In this document: positions 15,975 through 24,757 of the stretch, piece after piece
How the letters are laid out: each line of letters opens with the position of its first letter
Numbering within the stretch: the stretch's first letter is position 1
NCBI RefSeq assembly: GCF_006065315.1
Contig: NZ_CP040749.1
Span: 620,001 to 684,000 of the forward strand
Source: Aureibaculum algae
GTDB taxonomy: Bacteria > Bacteroidota > Bacteroidia > Flavobacteriales > Flavobacteriaceae
DNA length: 64,000 nt
Reading direction: 5' to 3'
The notes under the pieces: generated by a model
Seen by the model: only the letters and a program-made list of their open reading frames with translations
Database searches by the model: none
What the model was told of the DNA's origin: nothing
Program-made: the position numbers and the translations under genes

Positions 15975-16886
15975 ATGAATAAAGAACAAACATTAGAAGA
16001 TTTATATGCTTATGGAGATAAAAGGAGCCCAACTAATTTAAAAAAGGGGATAGGCCATTTTAACGTATTTCAACTTGATGATTTTATGGGGGAGAATTCA
16101 GAACCTCTTTTATTTAATCGAAGAATATATTTTAAAGTAACGCTAATAATTGGGAAAACCCGAGTGCATTATGCCGATAAAGTGATTGATATTGAAAAAC
16201 AAGCACTAGTATTTTCTAATCCACAAATTCCATATAGTTGGGAGTCGATGAGTGATAAACAATCGGGGGTTTTCTGTGTATTCACCGAAAGTTTTTTTCA
16301 ACAATTTGGTATATTAAGTGAGTATCCTGTTTTTCAACCAAATGGTAACCCAGTGTATAATTTGAGTGAAGAACAGGCGAAATATTTTCAACAAATATTT
16401 CAAAAAATGTTTACCGAAATTAATTCTGATTACATCTATAAGTATGATGTACTAAAAAACATTGTTATTGAAGTGCTCCATTCAGCAATGAAACTACAAC
16501 CGGATGAACTTTTTGTAAATCATCAATCTACAAACGGATCAGAAAGGATATCTTCTTTATTTATGGAATTACTGGAACGACAATTTCCTATAGAAAATGT
16601 TAATCATCAAATAGAACTCCGCTCTGCATCTACATATGCAAATCGATTAAATATTCATATTAATCATTTAAATAGAGTACTAAAAGAAACTTTACAGCAA
16701 ACAACTAGTGATATTATTGCAAATAGAATTTTAAAGGAAGCAAAAATACTCTTAATACATACAAATTGGAATATATCACAAATAGGATTTTGTCTTGGCT
16801 TTGATGAGATATCGAATTTTTCAAACTTCTTTAAAAAACATATAGGCGTATCGCCAACCAATTTTAGAAAACAAATGATTGTTTGA
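15975..16886 (+). CDS. AraC-family transcriptional regulator
   Basis: About 303 residues. The N-terminal part has cupin-like features (RIYFKVTLIIGKTRVHYADKVIDIEKQALVF), and the C-terminal AraC HTH (about 205-300) ends with FKKHIGVSPTNFRKQ. The start is the ATG at 15975; an ATG nine codons upstream is less likely. It lies on the same strand before an SDR gene at 16976, again an AraC next to an SDR. It is not close to the regulators at 5580 and 25637. Confidence 0.9.
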   Translation: MNKEQTLEDLYAYGDKRSPTNLKKGIGHFNVFQLDDFMGENSEPLLFNRRIYFKVTLIIGKTRVHYADKVIDIEKQALVFSNPQIPYSWESMSDKQSGVFCVFTESFFQQFGILSEYPVFQPNGNPVYNLSEEQAKYFQQIFQKMFTEINSDYIYKYDVLKNIVIEVLHSAMKLQPDELFVNHQSTNGSERISSLFMELLERQFPIENVNHQIELRSASTYANRLNIHINHLNRVLKETLQQTTSDIIANRILKEAKILLIHTNWNISQIGFCLGFDEISNFSNFFKKHIGVSPTNFRKQMIV

Positions 16887-16975
16887 ATTTAATAAAAACC
16901 TGTTTGAAGCTCATAACATATTCTTGCTATTGAATGGCATCTTTGTACTGTTCAATAATTAAAAAAGATTAGATT

Positions 16976-17707
16976 ATGAAAAATGTTAAAACAGCACTTA
17001 TAACTGGTGCAAACAAAGGGATTGGGTTTGAAACAGCCAAACAATTGGCAGCGCTTGGCTACAATGTATATTTAGGAAGCCGAAATAAAATAAATGGGTT
17101 AAAGGCTGTTAAAGAATTAAATAAACTAGGATTTACGGATGTTGATACTTTAGAAATTGATGTCACTAACAAAAAATCAATTCAAAAAGCAAAAGAAGAA
17201 CTAAAAACTAAAATTTCTCATCTTGATGTTTTGGTAAATAATGCTGGTATTGCAGGTGAAGTTTCTAATTTACCATCAATAGATTCTATTGATAATATCC
17301 GAAATGTTCTTGAAACTAATTTTTTTGGAGCAGTACAAGTAACACAACATTTTCTTGAACTTTTATATAAATCAAATGCACCAAGAATAGTCAATGTTTC
17401 AAGTGAGTTAGGCTCGCTAACTTTGCAGAGTGATCCTGAATGGGAGTTTTATCCGTATAAAGTATTTGCGTATAACACTTCAAAAACAGCTTTAAATTCA
17501 TTAACGGTTATGTTAGCTCACGAATTTAAAGATAGCACTCTCAAAATTAACAGTGTAGCCCCAGGATATACAGCAACTGATTTGACCAATTTTGAAGGAG
17601 AAAGAACTCCTAATATGGGAGCTGCAGTAATTGTTAAATATGCTACACTTGATACAAGCGGACCAACTGGAAAATTTTTTAATGAAGAAGGAGAGGTTCA
17701 CTGGTAA
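16976..17707 (+). CDS. SDR-family oxidoreductase (carbonyl-reductase-like)
   Basis: 243 residues of the classical SDR family. TGANKGIG is at residue 11 for NADP(H) binding, NNAG near 88, a catalytic S in VNVSSELG, and YNTSK for the YxxxK pair. The overall pattern, with ETNFFGA and VAPGYTATDL, is like plant and bacterial carbonyl reductases. Promoter candidate CATCTTTG is found near 16930. Probably regulated by the AraC protein encoded upstream. Confidence 0.92.
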   Translation: MKNVKTALITGANKGIGFETAKQLAALGYNVYLGSRNKINGLKAVKELNKLGFTDVDTLEIDVTNKKSIQKAKEELKTKISHLDVLVNNAGIAGEVSNLPSIDSIDNIRNVLETNFFGAVQVTQHFLELLYKSNAPRIVNVSSELGSLTLQSDPEWEFYPYKVFAYNTSKTALNSLTVMLAHEFKDSTLKINSVAPGYTATDLTNFEGERTPNMGAAVIVKYATLDTSGPTGKFFNEEGEVHW

Positions 17708-17887
17708 TGGCTAAATTTATATTTATCCTATTTGTTAATAACTAAAATAGTTTTGGTACTCTACCAAACGTTTTGAGTTCTTAATTCCGTACAAATTATA
17801 AACTAACTGTTAATTGTAATCCAAAAACAAACATCCATAATTAAATAACTTCTTATTCTTGATTTTTATTGATTACTTTGCAAATCC

Positions 17888-17899
17888 TACTAATTAGTA
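17888..17899. promoter_or_regulatory. Predicted TetR operator 1
   Basis: TACTAATTAGTA is a perfect 12-bp palindrome between a TTACTTTG -7-like box and the tetR start codon at 17906. The same core occurs in operator 2. Confidence 0.65.
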
Positions 17900-17905
17900 T
17901 CTTTT

Positions 17906-18496
17906 ATGACAAAAGCATCAAATACCCGACATAATATTCTTGAGAAAGCATTTGACTTAATTTATAAGAAAGGCTACCAAACTACTAGTATTGACGAGAT
18001 TATAGCAACAACAAAAGTAACAAAAGGAGCTTTTTACTATCATTTCAAAACAAAAGATGAAATGGGCATTGCTATTATCAACGAAATTGTTAAACCTATA
18101 ATGCAAAAATCTGTTATTTTCCCCTTACAAAATACAGAAAACCCAATTGAGGAAATTTATTTCATGACCAAATCTCTATTATTAGAAAATAATTTTTTAA
18201 AACTTGAATATGGATGTCCGGCAGGTAATTTAACACAAGAAATGACTCCATGGAATTCCGAATTCACAAAAGTACTTAAAGAATTAATTATCGAATGGCA
18301 AACTACAATTGAGAATAATGTAAAAAAGGGAATTGAAAATGGTAAAGTCCGTAGCGATATAAACCCAAAACAAGTTGCCTATTTTATTATATCAAGCTAT
18401 TGGGGGATCAGAAACTTTGGAAAAATCACAAACAACAAGGATTGTTATAACTCTTATTTAGAAGAGCTTAAAATTTATTTAAGTAATCTTAATTAA
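17906..18496 (+). CDS. TetR/AcrR-family transcriptional repressor
   Basis: 196 residues. The N-terminal HTH reads NILEKAFDLIYKKGYQTTSIDEIIATTKVTKGAFYYHF (quoted in part; about 10-48), which is typical of TetR proteins. The C-terminal ligand domain contains a cysteine in EYGCPAGNL, as in the AcuR and NemR-like group that responds to electrophiles. Matching palindromes lie directly upstream of this gene and upstream of the membrane-protein genes at 18566, so it likely represses both itself and that operon. Confidence 0.92.
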   Translation: MTKASNTRHNILEKAFDLIYKKGYQTTSIDEIIATTKVTKGAFYYHFKTKDEMGIAIINEIVKPIMQKSVIFPLQNTENPIEEIYFMTKSLLLENNFLKLEYGCPAGNLTQEMTPWNSEFTKVLKELIIEWQTTIENNVKKGIENGKVRSDINPKQVAYFIISSYWGIRNFGKITNNKDCYNSYLEELKIYLSNLN

Positions 18497-18510
18497 TAAT
18501 CACTAAACAA

Positions 18511-18530
18511 AACATACTAATTGGTATGTT
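18511..18530. promoter_or_regulatory. Predicted TetR operator 2
   Basis: AACATACTAATTGGTATGTT is a 20-bp palindrome with one mismatched pair. It shares ACTAATTRGTA with operator 1 and lies directly before the -7-like box TTATCTTTG (about 18533-18541) of the next gene. Confidence 0.75.
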
Positions 18531-18565
18531 TTATTATCTTTGCATCATTATTTAATAAAATACTG

Positions 18566-19024
18566 ATGTACCAAACACTCATATTTCTCCATTCTTTTGT
18601 ACGTTGGCTCGTATTAATAAGTCTTGTTTATTCAATTTATAGAGCTACTAGGGGTTACTTCCAAAATTTTAAATTTTCAAAACTAGACAATCTTGTAAGG
18701 CATTGGACTGCAACAATAGCCCACACACAACTTTTAATAGGTATTATTCTCTATACACAGAGTCCAATCATAAAATACTTTTGGGCAAACTTTGATAAGT
18801 CTCTAAAGAACATTGACACAACATTTTTTAGCTTGGTACATATAATTCTAATGTTATTCGCAATTATAATCTTGACAGTTGGTTCTGCCTTAACAAAGCG
18901 AAAATTAACGGACAAAGAAAAATTCAAAACAATGTTAATTTGGTTTTCGATTGCGCTATTAATCATTTTTATAGCAATTCCTTGGCCATTTTCCCCTATT
19001 GCAAGTAGACCTTATATCAGATAA
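18566..19024 (+). CDS. Membrane protein of unknown function, four TM segments
   Basis: About 152 residues with four hydrophobic helices: LIFLHSFVRWLVLISLVYSIY, a second around ATIAHTQLLIGIILY, a third around VHIILMLFAIIILTVG, and a fourth around IWFSIALLIIFIAIPW. Histidines in helix 1, in RHWTATIAHTQ and in SLVHIIL recall small cytochrome-b-like membrane proteins, but heme binding is not established. The ATG at 18566 was chosen, since upstream Met codons overlap the operator. First gene of a TetR-controlled set with 19027 and 19343. Confidence 0.8.
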   Translation: MYQTLIFLHSFVRWLVLISLVYSIYRATRGYFQNFKFSKLDNLVRHWTATIAHTQLLIGIILYTQSPIIKYFWANFDKSLKNIDTTFFSLVHIILMLFAIIILTVGSALTKRKLTDKEKFKTMLIWFSIALLIIFIAIPWPFSPIASRPYIR

Positions 19025-19026
19025 TT

Positions 19027-19329
19027 ATGAAAAATTTATTTAAAACAAAAATCGGTAGGCTAAGAATTATCGGCTTCCTAGAAGGTATTTCACTTTTGGT
19101 TCTTGTATTTATTGCTATGCCAATGAAATATTATTTTGATAATCCATCCTTAACCAAATCATTAGGACCTATACATGGAGCAATATTTCTGCTTTTTCTC
19201 ATAAACACATTAAGTGTTGGTGTTGAACAAAACTGGAAATTTAGAAAAACAACTTGGAAAGTTATTTTAGCTTGTTTCATTCCTTTTGGAACATTTTATA
19301 TTGATAAGAAAATTTTGAGTCACCTATAA
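19027..19329 (+). CDS. DUF3817 membrane protein
   Basis: A 100-residue protein with three predicted membrane helices. The start GRLRIIGFLEGISLLVLVFIAMPMKY (in part) is the hallmark of the DUF3817 family, found widely in bacteria and of unknown function. It ends with PFGTFYIDKKIL, also conserved. It begins 2 bp after the preceding membrane-protein gene and is probably in the same transcript under TetR control. Confidence 0.88.
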   Translation: MKNLFKTKIGRLRIIGFLEGISLLVLVFIAMPMKYYFDNPSLTKSLGPIHGAIFLLFLINTLSVGVEQNWKFRKTTWKVILACFIPFGTFYIDKKILSHL

Positions 19330-19342
19330 AATTCACCTAGTA

Positions 19343-19552
19343 ATGATATCAATTTTTAAAACAAGTGTAAAAAGAAAATCCGAAATAAAATTATTAAAAC
19401 CTCACCTTGATGAATTGCTCTGTAAATCTAGATGGAATTTTGATCTTGAAGATTCTGATAACATTTTAAGAATAGAAAGCGAAAATTGTTCAGAAAGAAA
19501 AGTTGTAGAATTATTAGAAGGATTGAATTTTAAATGTGTAGAACTAGAATAA
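19343..19552 (+). CDS. Small HMA-like (ferredoxin-fold) protein without CxxC
   Basis: 69 residues, closest to 8014-8223: both start MIS.FKT and end FKC.ELE, and share WNFD.ED.D.ILRIESEN. It lies 13 bp after the DUF3817 gene at the end of the TetR-controlled set. It carries two further cysteines (ELLCKS and SENCSE) not shared by its relatives. Third member of this family in the window. Confidence 0.8.
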   Translation: MISIFKTSVKRKSEIKLLKPHLDELLCKSRWNFDLEDSDNILRIESENCSERKVVELLEGLNFKCVELE

Positions 19553-19754
19553 TAACAGAATGAAAGAATGATAACTAGTAAGTTTAGATCCTCTAGTAAA
19601 ATTAATTTTTATAAGTTTAGTATCAATGTTAAACTGCTAAAGTTAGCTGTTTTCACAGATAAATCGTTCCGAAAAACATTCCCTGAATAATAATTGTATG
19701 TTTAGTAATCAAAAAAAAAATAGAATTTTTTGTTTTTTTTGTAGTCGCATATAC

Positions 19755-19762
19755 TATATTTG
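19755..19762 (+). promoter_or_regulatory. Promoter -7 box TATATTTG before the VOC gene
   Basis: An exact match to the Bacteroidetes TAnnTTTG consensus, 25 bp before the ATG at 19788. T-rich DNA with TTG lies about 22 bp upstream. Confidence 0.55.
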
Positions 19763-19787
19763 CAGCAACAATTAAATATTAAACAAA

Positions 19788-20147
19788 ATGAGACAATTAA
19801 CTTTTGCATCACTACAAGTGAAAAATCTGGAAGCCTCAAAAGACTTCTATACAGAAAAATTAGGCTTTGAAATCAATAACTCGAATCCGCAAGCCTGTGT
19901 TTTTAATTACAATCAAGGAAAAGCAAGTTTCGCTATCCGTACACCGCTTGAACCACTTGAGGACAAAGAATTGGGAATCGGTGTGGCACTTTGGTTTGCT
20001 GTTACTGAAAGTTTGGACGAATTGAATGCGAAATTCATTGCAAACGGAATAACTACAGTGGCACCAATTTTTGAAACTCCATTTGGAAGCGCTTTTCACG
20101 TAAAAGATCTTGATGGTTATAAACTTACTTTTTTAGCCCCTAAATAA
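19788..20147 (+). CDS. VOC-family protein (glyoxalase/bleomycin-resistance fold)
   Basis: A 119-residue single-domain protein with two beta-alpha-beta-beta-beta units. FASLQVKNLEASKDFYTEKLGFE is the usual first unit, and the end FHVKDLDGYKLTFLAPK carries the D-G-Y turn of the second. Possible metal ligands are weak, so it may not be a metal enzyme. It is followed 5 bp later by an NmrA-type gene, so the two are probably co-transcribed. Confidence 0.9.
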   Translation: MRQLTFASLQVKNLEASKDFYTEKLGFEINNSNPQACVFNYNQGKASFAIRTPLEPLEDKELGIGVALWFAVTESLDELNAKFIANGITTVAPIFETPFGSAFHVKDLDGYKLTFLAPK

Positions 20148-20152
20148 AAAGT

Positions 20153-21043
20153 ATGAAAAATAAAATATTAGTTACTGGAGCCACAGGTGGTTTAGGAAGC
20201 TTAGTTATCAATCTTCTAAAAGAAAAAACAGATGTTGAAAATCTTACTGTTTTAGTACGAGATGAAACAAATGAATTGACAAAATTATATAATAATGATG
20301 GTATTGAAATAAGAATTGGTGATTACGGTAATACGGAAAGTTTGGCAAAAGCTTTTAAAGGAATTGATGTGTTATACTTCGTTTCGGGAGGAGATGACAA
20401 TCAGCGTGCACAGCTACATAAAAATGTGGTTGACGCAGCAACAAAAGCAAGTGTTAAGCACATTTTATACACTAGTGCGGTATGGAAAGACGAGAGTGCA
20501 TCTTCCCCTTTAGCTGCTCTTGTAGACTCTCACAAACAAACTGAAAAATTCATAAAAGCTTCAGGAATTACTTATACAATATTGAGACATAATTTATATG
20601 CCGAAGTAATAGAAATGTTGATTGGAGATAAGCGTCAACTCTTAAAAACCAAAACTATTTATTTACCCACAGCTAATGGATTAAGCTCTTTTGTTCCTAA
20701 AAAAGACTTAGCTGAAGCGGAGGTAAATATCCTTTTAAATCCTTCAGCCTATGCAAATAAAATATTGGAATTTAATGGAAGTAAGCAAATCACATTTTTA
20801 GAAATTGCACAAAAAATATCAGAGATAATAAAAGAACCTATCCAGTATGTTTCTCCGGGGTTAAATGAATTTGAAGCTCAGATGGATAAATTTGGGTTAC
20901 CTAAGAATATTATCGAAATACTGAGTACATTCAGTTTAGCCATTGCCCAAGGAGAGTTTGACCATCAGTCAGATGATTTAGAAACTGTTTTAGGACGAAA
21001 AACAAAATCACTTGATGACTTTTTGAAAGAAACTTATGGATAG
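20153..21043 (+). CDS. NmrA/QorB-family NAD(P)-binding protein
   Basis: 296 residues of the atypical SDR group. It begins with KILVTGATGGLGSLV (GxxGxxG) and shows the NmrA pattern VLVRDE, GDYGNTESLAKAFKGIDVLYFVS and YTSAVWKD. The family contains quinone reductases such as QorB and redox sensors such as NmrA. It is a relative of the protein at 24758-25621. The C-terminal ending LETVLGRKTKSLDDFLKE is also shared with that protein. It is likely in one transcript with the VOC gene upstream. Confidence 0.9.
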   Translation: MKNKILVTGATGGLGSLVINLLKEKTDVENLTVLVRDETNELTKLYNNDGIEIRIGDYGNTESLAKAFKGIDVLYFVSGGDDNQRAQLHKNVVDAATKASVKHILYTSAVWKDESASSPLAALVDSHKQTEKFIKASGITYTILRHNLYAEVIEMLIGDKRQLLKTKTIYLPTANGLSSFVPKKDLAEAEVNILLNPSAYANKILEFNGSKQITFLEIAQKISEIIKEPIQYVSPGLNEFEAQMDKFGLPKNIIEILSTFSLAIAQGEFDHQSDDLETVLGRKTKSLDDFLKETYG

Positions 21044-21074
21044 GAAAGAAACCCCTATTTTTAAAATCACATAA

Positions 21075-21515
21075 ATGAAAGAAAGAGAAATCAAATATTG
21101 GGTAATCACAGCTTCAAAAGATCACGTTAAAAACGGAATTGCACAAGGAATAGCACAAACTTGTCACGGAAAAGCTGCTCCATTAAAAAGAATGAAAAAA
21201 GGAGATCTTGTGATTTACTATTCAGGTAAGCAAACTTTTGGTAAGCCTGATAAATGTCAAGAATTTACAGCATTAGGAAAAGTTTTGGATGATGAAATAT
21301 ATCAGCATCAAGTTTCGGAAGACTTTTATCCTTCGAGACGTGCTATTGAATTTCTGCAATGTAAAGATGCGTCTATTCTTCCTTTAATCAATGATTTACA
21401 ATTTATCCAAAACAAAAAAAGTTGGGGTTATCCTTTCCGTTTTGGAATTCTTGAAATAAACAAACCCGATTTTAATTTAATCTCATCTCAAATGCTTCAA
21501 TACCATTATGCCTAA
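21075..21515 (+). CDS. EVE-domain protein (UPF0310)
   Basis: 146 residues with the EVE pattern: KYWVITASKDHVKNGIAQG, then KAAPLKRMKKGDLVIYYSG, then EFTALGKV. EVE domains are PUA-like folds that in known cases recognise modified bases in nucleic acids. The gene overlaps the MarR start by 8 bp, so the two are translationally coupled. Confidence 0.9.
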   Translation: MKEREIKYWVITASKDHVKNGIAQGIAQTCHGKAAPLKRMKKGDLVIYYSGKQTFGKPDKCQEFTALGKVLDDEIYQHQVSEDFYPSRRAIEFLQCKDASILPLINDLQFIQNKKSWGYPFRFGILEINKPDFNLISSQMLQYHYA

Positions 21516-21978
21516 AGAAATCGAATTTCAATTTAAAAGCCCCAATGAAAGTCCTGGTTATTTGCTTGGACAAGTTACTATGTTGTGGCAACGTAAGCTA
21601 AAAGCAATTTTAGACCGTTTAGATCTAACACAGACGCAATTTGTATTATTAGCTGCATTAGGTTGGCTTTTAAAAAAAAGTAATGCTGTTACGCAAGTTG
21701 ACATTGCAAACCAAAGTAATACAGACAGAATGATGGTTTCAAAAGTTTTGAGAACTTTGGAGAAAAAGAAATTTATAAGTCGACAGGAACACCTAACTGA
21801 TACAAGAGCCAAAGTAATTAAATTGACGAGTGAAGGGACCGAAGTTCTACAAAAGGCATTGACAGTAGTGGAAAATACCGACACCGAATTCTTTTCGGTT
21901 TTGGGTCATGATTTACCATCATTTAATCAGAGTATGTCCAATTTGATTGAACAAAAAAAAGAAGAACAAAAGGACTAA
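21508..21978 (+). CDS. MarR-family transcriptional regulator
   Basis: 156 residues with a winged helix: LTQTQFVLLAALGWL, then VTQVDIANQSNTDRMMVSKVLRTLEKKKFISR, then a wing with DTRAKVIKLT. That is the usual MarR order. It overlaps the EVE gene by 8 bp. The next gene downstream encodes an (interrupted) EamA exporter, a common MarR target. Confidence 0.92.
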   Translation: MPKEIEFQFKSPNESPGYLLGQVTMLWQRKLKAILDRLDLTQTQFVLLAALGWLLKKSNAVTQVDIANQSNTDRMMVSKVLRTLEKKKFISRQEHLTDTRAKVIKLTSEGTEVLQKALTVVENTDTEFFSVLGHDLPSFNQSMSNLIEQKKEEQKD

Positions 21979-22080
21979 ACACTAATAATAATTTTATAAA
22001 TCAATTGGGGCTTGCACTATATTTTAGGACGAACTATTTTAAAAATGAACATCTAAACCATAAATAACAAGATCAATTTA

Positions 22081-22944
22081 ATGAGAGTTTTTACTATAAG
22101 ACTAAAAGAAAACACAACAGGAATATGTTTCGCAATATTATGGGCTTCAGCTGCAATTGCAATGAAGATTGGTATAACTTCATCTTCTCCTTTAACACTT
22201 GCCGTAATTAGGTTTTTAATAGCTGGAATATTAATGACATCTGTCTTACAGTTTTTTTTAAAAGAAAAGTTGCCTTCTAAATCTGAATGGTTAAAAATAA
22301 CAGTCTTCGGTTTGCTTAACATCACTATCTAGCTTGGCTGTTTATTTGTTGCTATTGAATTTGTGTCTGCTGGTTTAATGAATTTATTTATTTCAATAAA
22401 CCCCGTATTAATCATACTATTTTCAGTGATTTTTTTAAATAGAAAAGTTTCTAGATTTGAAATAATAGGGTTTCTTACTTGTTTTTTTGGATTGTTGATA
22501 GCTACGTATCCTGTACTTCAAGAGTCCAAAGCAAGCTTCCTTGGAATTACATTATTAATAATCGGAATGTCCTCATATTCAATAGGTAGTGTATATTATA
22601 AAAAAACCGAATTAAGATTATCTAATAGGTCTACTAATGGCTGGCAAACTCTCATAGGTGGAATTTTTCTTGTTCCTATCGCATATTTGATGAATACTAA
22701 AGCTATTGTTTTAGATTACAATTTTTATATATCTCTAATTTGGTTAGTTTTTGTTGTCTCCATTTTAGCCACATTACTTTGGCTAAATTTACTTAAAAAA
22801 GATGCTGTAAAAGCTAGTAAATGGCTGTTTTTAGCTCCGGTTTTTGGCTATCTATTATCATTTATAATCTTAGAGGAAGAAATAACTTTATATGAAATAG
22901 TTGGAACAGTGTTGGTTATTATTGGATTGAGAATAAGTAAGTAA
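22081..22944 (+). pseudogene. EamA-family transporter with premature in-frame stop
   Basis: Two ten-helix-transporter pieces lie in the same frame and are separated by one TAG at 22330-22332 (NITI-stop-LGCLFVAIEFVSAG). The full frame would give 287 residues, the normal length of an EamA/DMT exporter. Part 1 has SAAIAMKIGI and part 2 the second EamA repeat ending GTVLVIIGLRISK. The rest of the sequence is undamaged, so the stop is recent, read through, or a base-call error. Confidence 0.88.
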
Positions 22945-23024
22945 TAATTTCATAAACATAAATTTTGAAACACCATTTATTTAAATGAGATGAATAATTA
23001 AATGGGAAATTATTAAAACAAAGA

Positions 23025-23747
23025 ATGGAAAACAAAGAAATCCCAAGGTTGTCAAGACTAACGGCAATTTTAACCCGCCTGCAAGAAAAACGTTTGGTTA
23101 CATCTACATCCCTTGCCAACAGATTTTGCGTGAGTGTTCGGACAATTTATAGAGATTTAAAAGCATTAGAACAGGCTGGTATTCCCATTTTAATAGAGGA
23201 AGGTAAAGGTTATACGTTAATGGAGGGGTATAGATTACCTCCTATAATGTTTACAGAAGAAGAAGCAAATGCTTTAATAACTGCTGAAAGACTCATTTAT
23301 GTAAATAAAGATACATCCCTTAAAGGTAATTATTCCGAAGCCATATCAAAAATTAAATCAGTCTTGAAAAATAATGTAAAAGACAAGGTAGAGTTTCTTT
23401 CTGAACGAGTTGCTTTTTGGCAGGATCCGAAAGACAATGATATAACAAGTAATTTATTATCCTTCTTTCAAGCTACAATAACAAACTTCAATGTCATAAA
23501 AATCGAATATTTTTCTCCTAACAATAATGAAACTACTCAACGCATCATTGAACCTTTTGCATTAATAAATAAAATAGGAGAAAGTTGGTATTTAATAGCT
23601 TGGTGTCGACTACGGAAAGATTATAGATTATTCCGTTTTGACAGGATAAAAAAAACTGAGGTAATAAACGAGACATTCAATCCTGATAAAATGAGCCTTG
23701 AACAATATTTAATACAATATAGAAAAGATAATTTTGACCACCCCTGA
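23025..23747 (+). CDS. YafY-type HTH and WYL-domain regulator
   Basis: 240 residues. The HTH_11 domain covers about 5-65 (RLSRLTAILTRLQEKRLVTS and VSVRTIYRDLKALEQAGIPI). The WYL domain follows from about 140, with the variant signature SWYLIAWCRLRKDYRLFRFDRI, where WYL is seen directly. It is a paralogue of 26617-27306 (about half identical) and of the fragment at 24540. Divergent genes are absent, so the likely target is the VOC gene just downstream. Confidence 0.9.
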   Translation: MENKEIPRLSRLTAILTRLQEKRLVTSTSLANRFCVSVRTIYRDLKALEQAGIPILIEEGKGYTLMEGYRLPPIMFTEEEANALITAERLIYVNKDTSLKGNYSEAISKIKSVLKNNVKDKVEFLSERVAFWQDPKDNDITSNLLSFFQATITNFNVIKIEYFSPNNNETTQRIIEPFALINKIGESWYLIAWCRLRKDYRLFRFDRIKKTEVINETFNPDKMSLEQYLIQYRKDNFDHP

Positions 23748-23803
23748 CAAACAGTTGTCAAACACTTGCAATAGCTTTGTAAAACAATTTAAAATTAAAT
23801 CGA

Positions 23804-24355
23804 ATGCAAAGCACCGACACGAAAAACATTAAAAGCATTCCTGATGGCTATACATCAGTAACGCCTTGGATTATATCTTTATCCTCCGAAAAATTAATTG
23901 AATTTTTAAAAACTGTATTTAAAGCAGAAGAAATTCCAAATAGTAAAATAAAAAATGAACAAGGGACTGTTATACACGTTGTGGTAAAGATAGGAAATGC
24001 GAAAGTTATGTTGTTTGACGCAAAAAAAGAATGGAATCCTACACCCTCGTTATTGAATCTGTATGTTGAAGATGTTGAAGAGGTATACCAGAAAGCATTA
24101 CAATTTGGTGCTACATCTGTCACAACCATTACCACACTTTGGTTTGGAGAAAAGGTATGTAGAATTCTGGATCCGTTTGGTAATCTCTGGTGGATAAATC
24201 AGCGTGTTGAAGAAATTGACTTTACTAATCCAGACGAAATTACAAAGCGAGCTTCAACACCTAAAGCAGTAGAAGGTATAACCTATATTCAAAAATCTTT
24301 AAATGAATCATTATTACATCAAAAGAACTTTTTTAAAAAGACCTTTCCAGATTGA
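23804..24355 (+). CDS. VOC-family protein (PhnB-like)
   Basis: 183 residues of the PhnB/YdhR-type VOC family. YTSVTPWIISLSSEKLIEFLKTVF starts the domain, and GEKVCRILDPFGNLWWINQRVEEI holds the DPFGN turn typical of PhnB-like proteins. A C-terminal tail of about 45 residues is not part of the domain. It lies 57 bp after the WYL regulator. TTGTAAAAC and similar AT-rich DNA precede the ATG. Substrate unknown. Confidence 0.88.
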   Translation: MQSTDTKNIKSIPDGYTSVTPWIISLSSEKLIEFLKTVFKAEEIPNSKIKNEQGTVIHVVVKIGNAKVMLFDAKKEWNPTPSLLNLYVEDVEEVYQKALQFGATSVTTITTLWFGEKVCRILDPFGNLWWINQRVEEIDFTNPDEITKRASTPKAVEGITYIQKSLNESLLHQKNFFKKTFPD

Positions 24356-24757
24356 GTATGGTACAAGCATATAATTACCAACAGTTTATTATAAACTAGG
24401 ATAAATATTTATAAGTATATAAAATAACAGTTTAAACCAGCACCTTAACTGTTATTTTATAATTTTAAGTACCTTATCATCGTATAAAGAGACTCTTATA
24501 ATTTGATATATTTCAAAGCTAGACATACCAAAACTGATAAATTATACAGAAACAAATAGATTTTCTCGATTAACAACAATTTTAATTCAATTTCAAATCA
24601 AAAGAATTATTTATTATGTATAAAATCTTTAAAATAAGTATATGTCTATATCTTGACAAAAGAAGAAAAAGAAAGAAATGATTACAACAAGGCAGGATTT
24701 GACTAAAATTTTAGGCTAAATACTCTTGAACTTTGTATAAATTAAAAACAAATAATT
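24356..24757. other. 402-bp gap with regulator remnant
   Basis: AT-rich DNA with no intact gene. It includes the WYL regulator fragment at 24540-24617 and a TTGAACTTTG promoter-like string at about 24725-24734 before the NmrA gene. Confidence 0.6.
24540..24617 (+). pseudogene. Remnant of a WYL-type regulator 5' end
   Basis: Translates to NYTETNRFSRLTTILIQFQ followed by IKRII, which aligns with residues 2-26 of the WYL regulator at 26617 (DYSETNRLSRLTAILIQFQ, TKRIL). Identity then stops. No start codon and no downstream domain remain. It sits before the NmrA gene, while the intact copy lies after the AraC gene, as if a module was duplicated and one end decayed. Confidence 0.7.
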
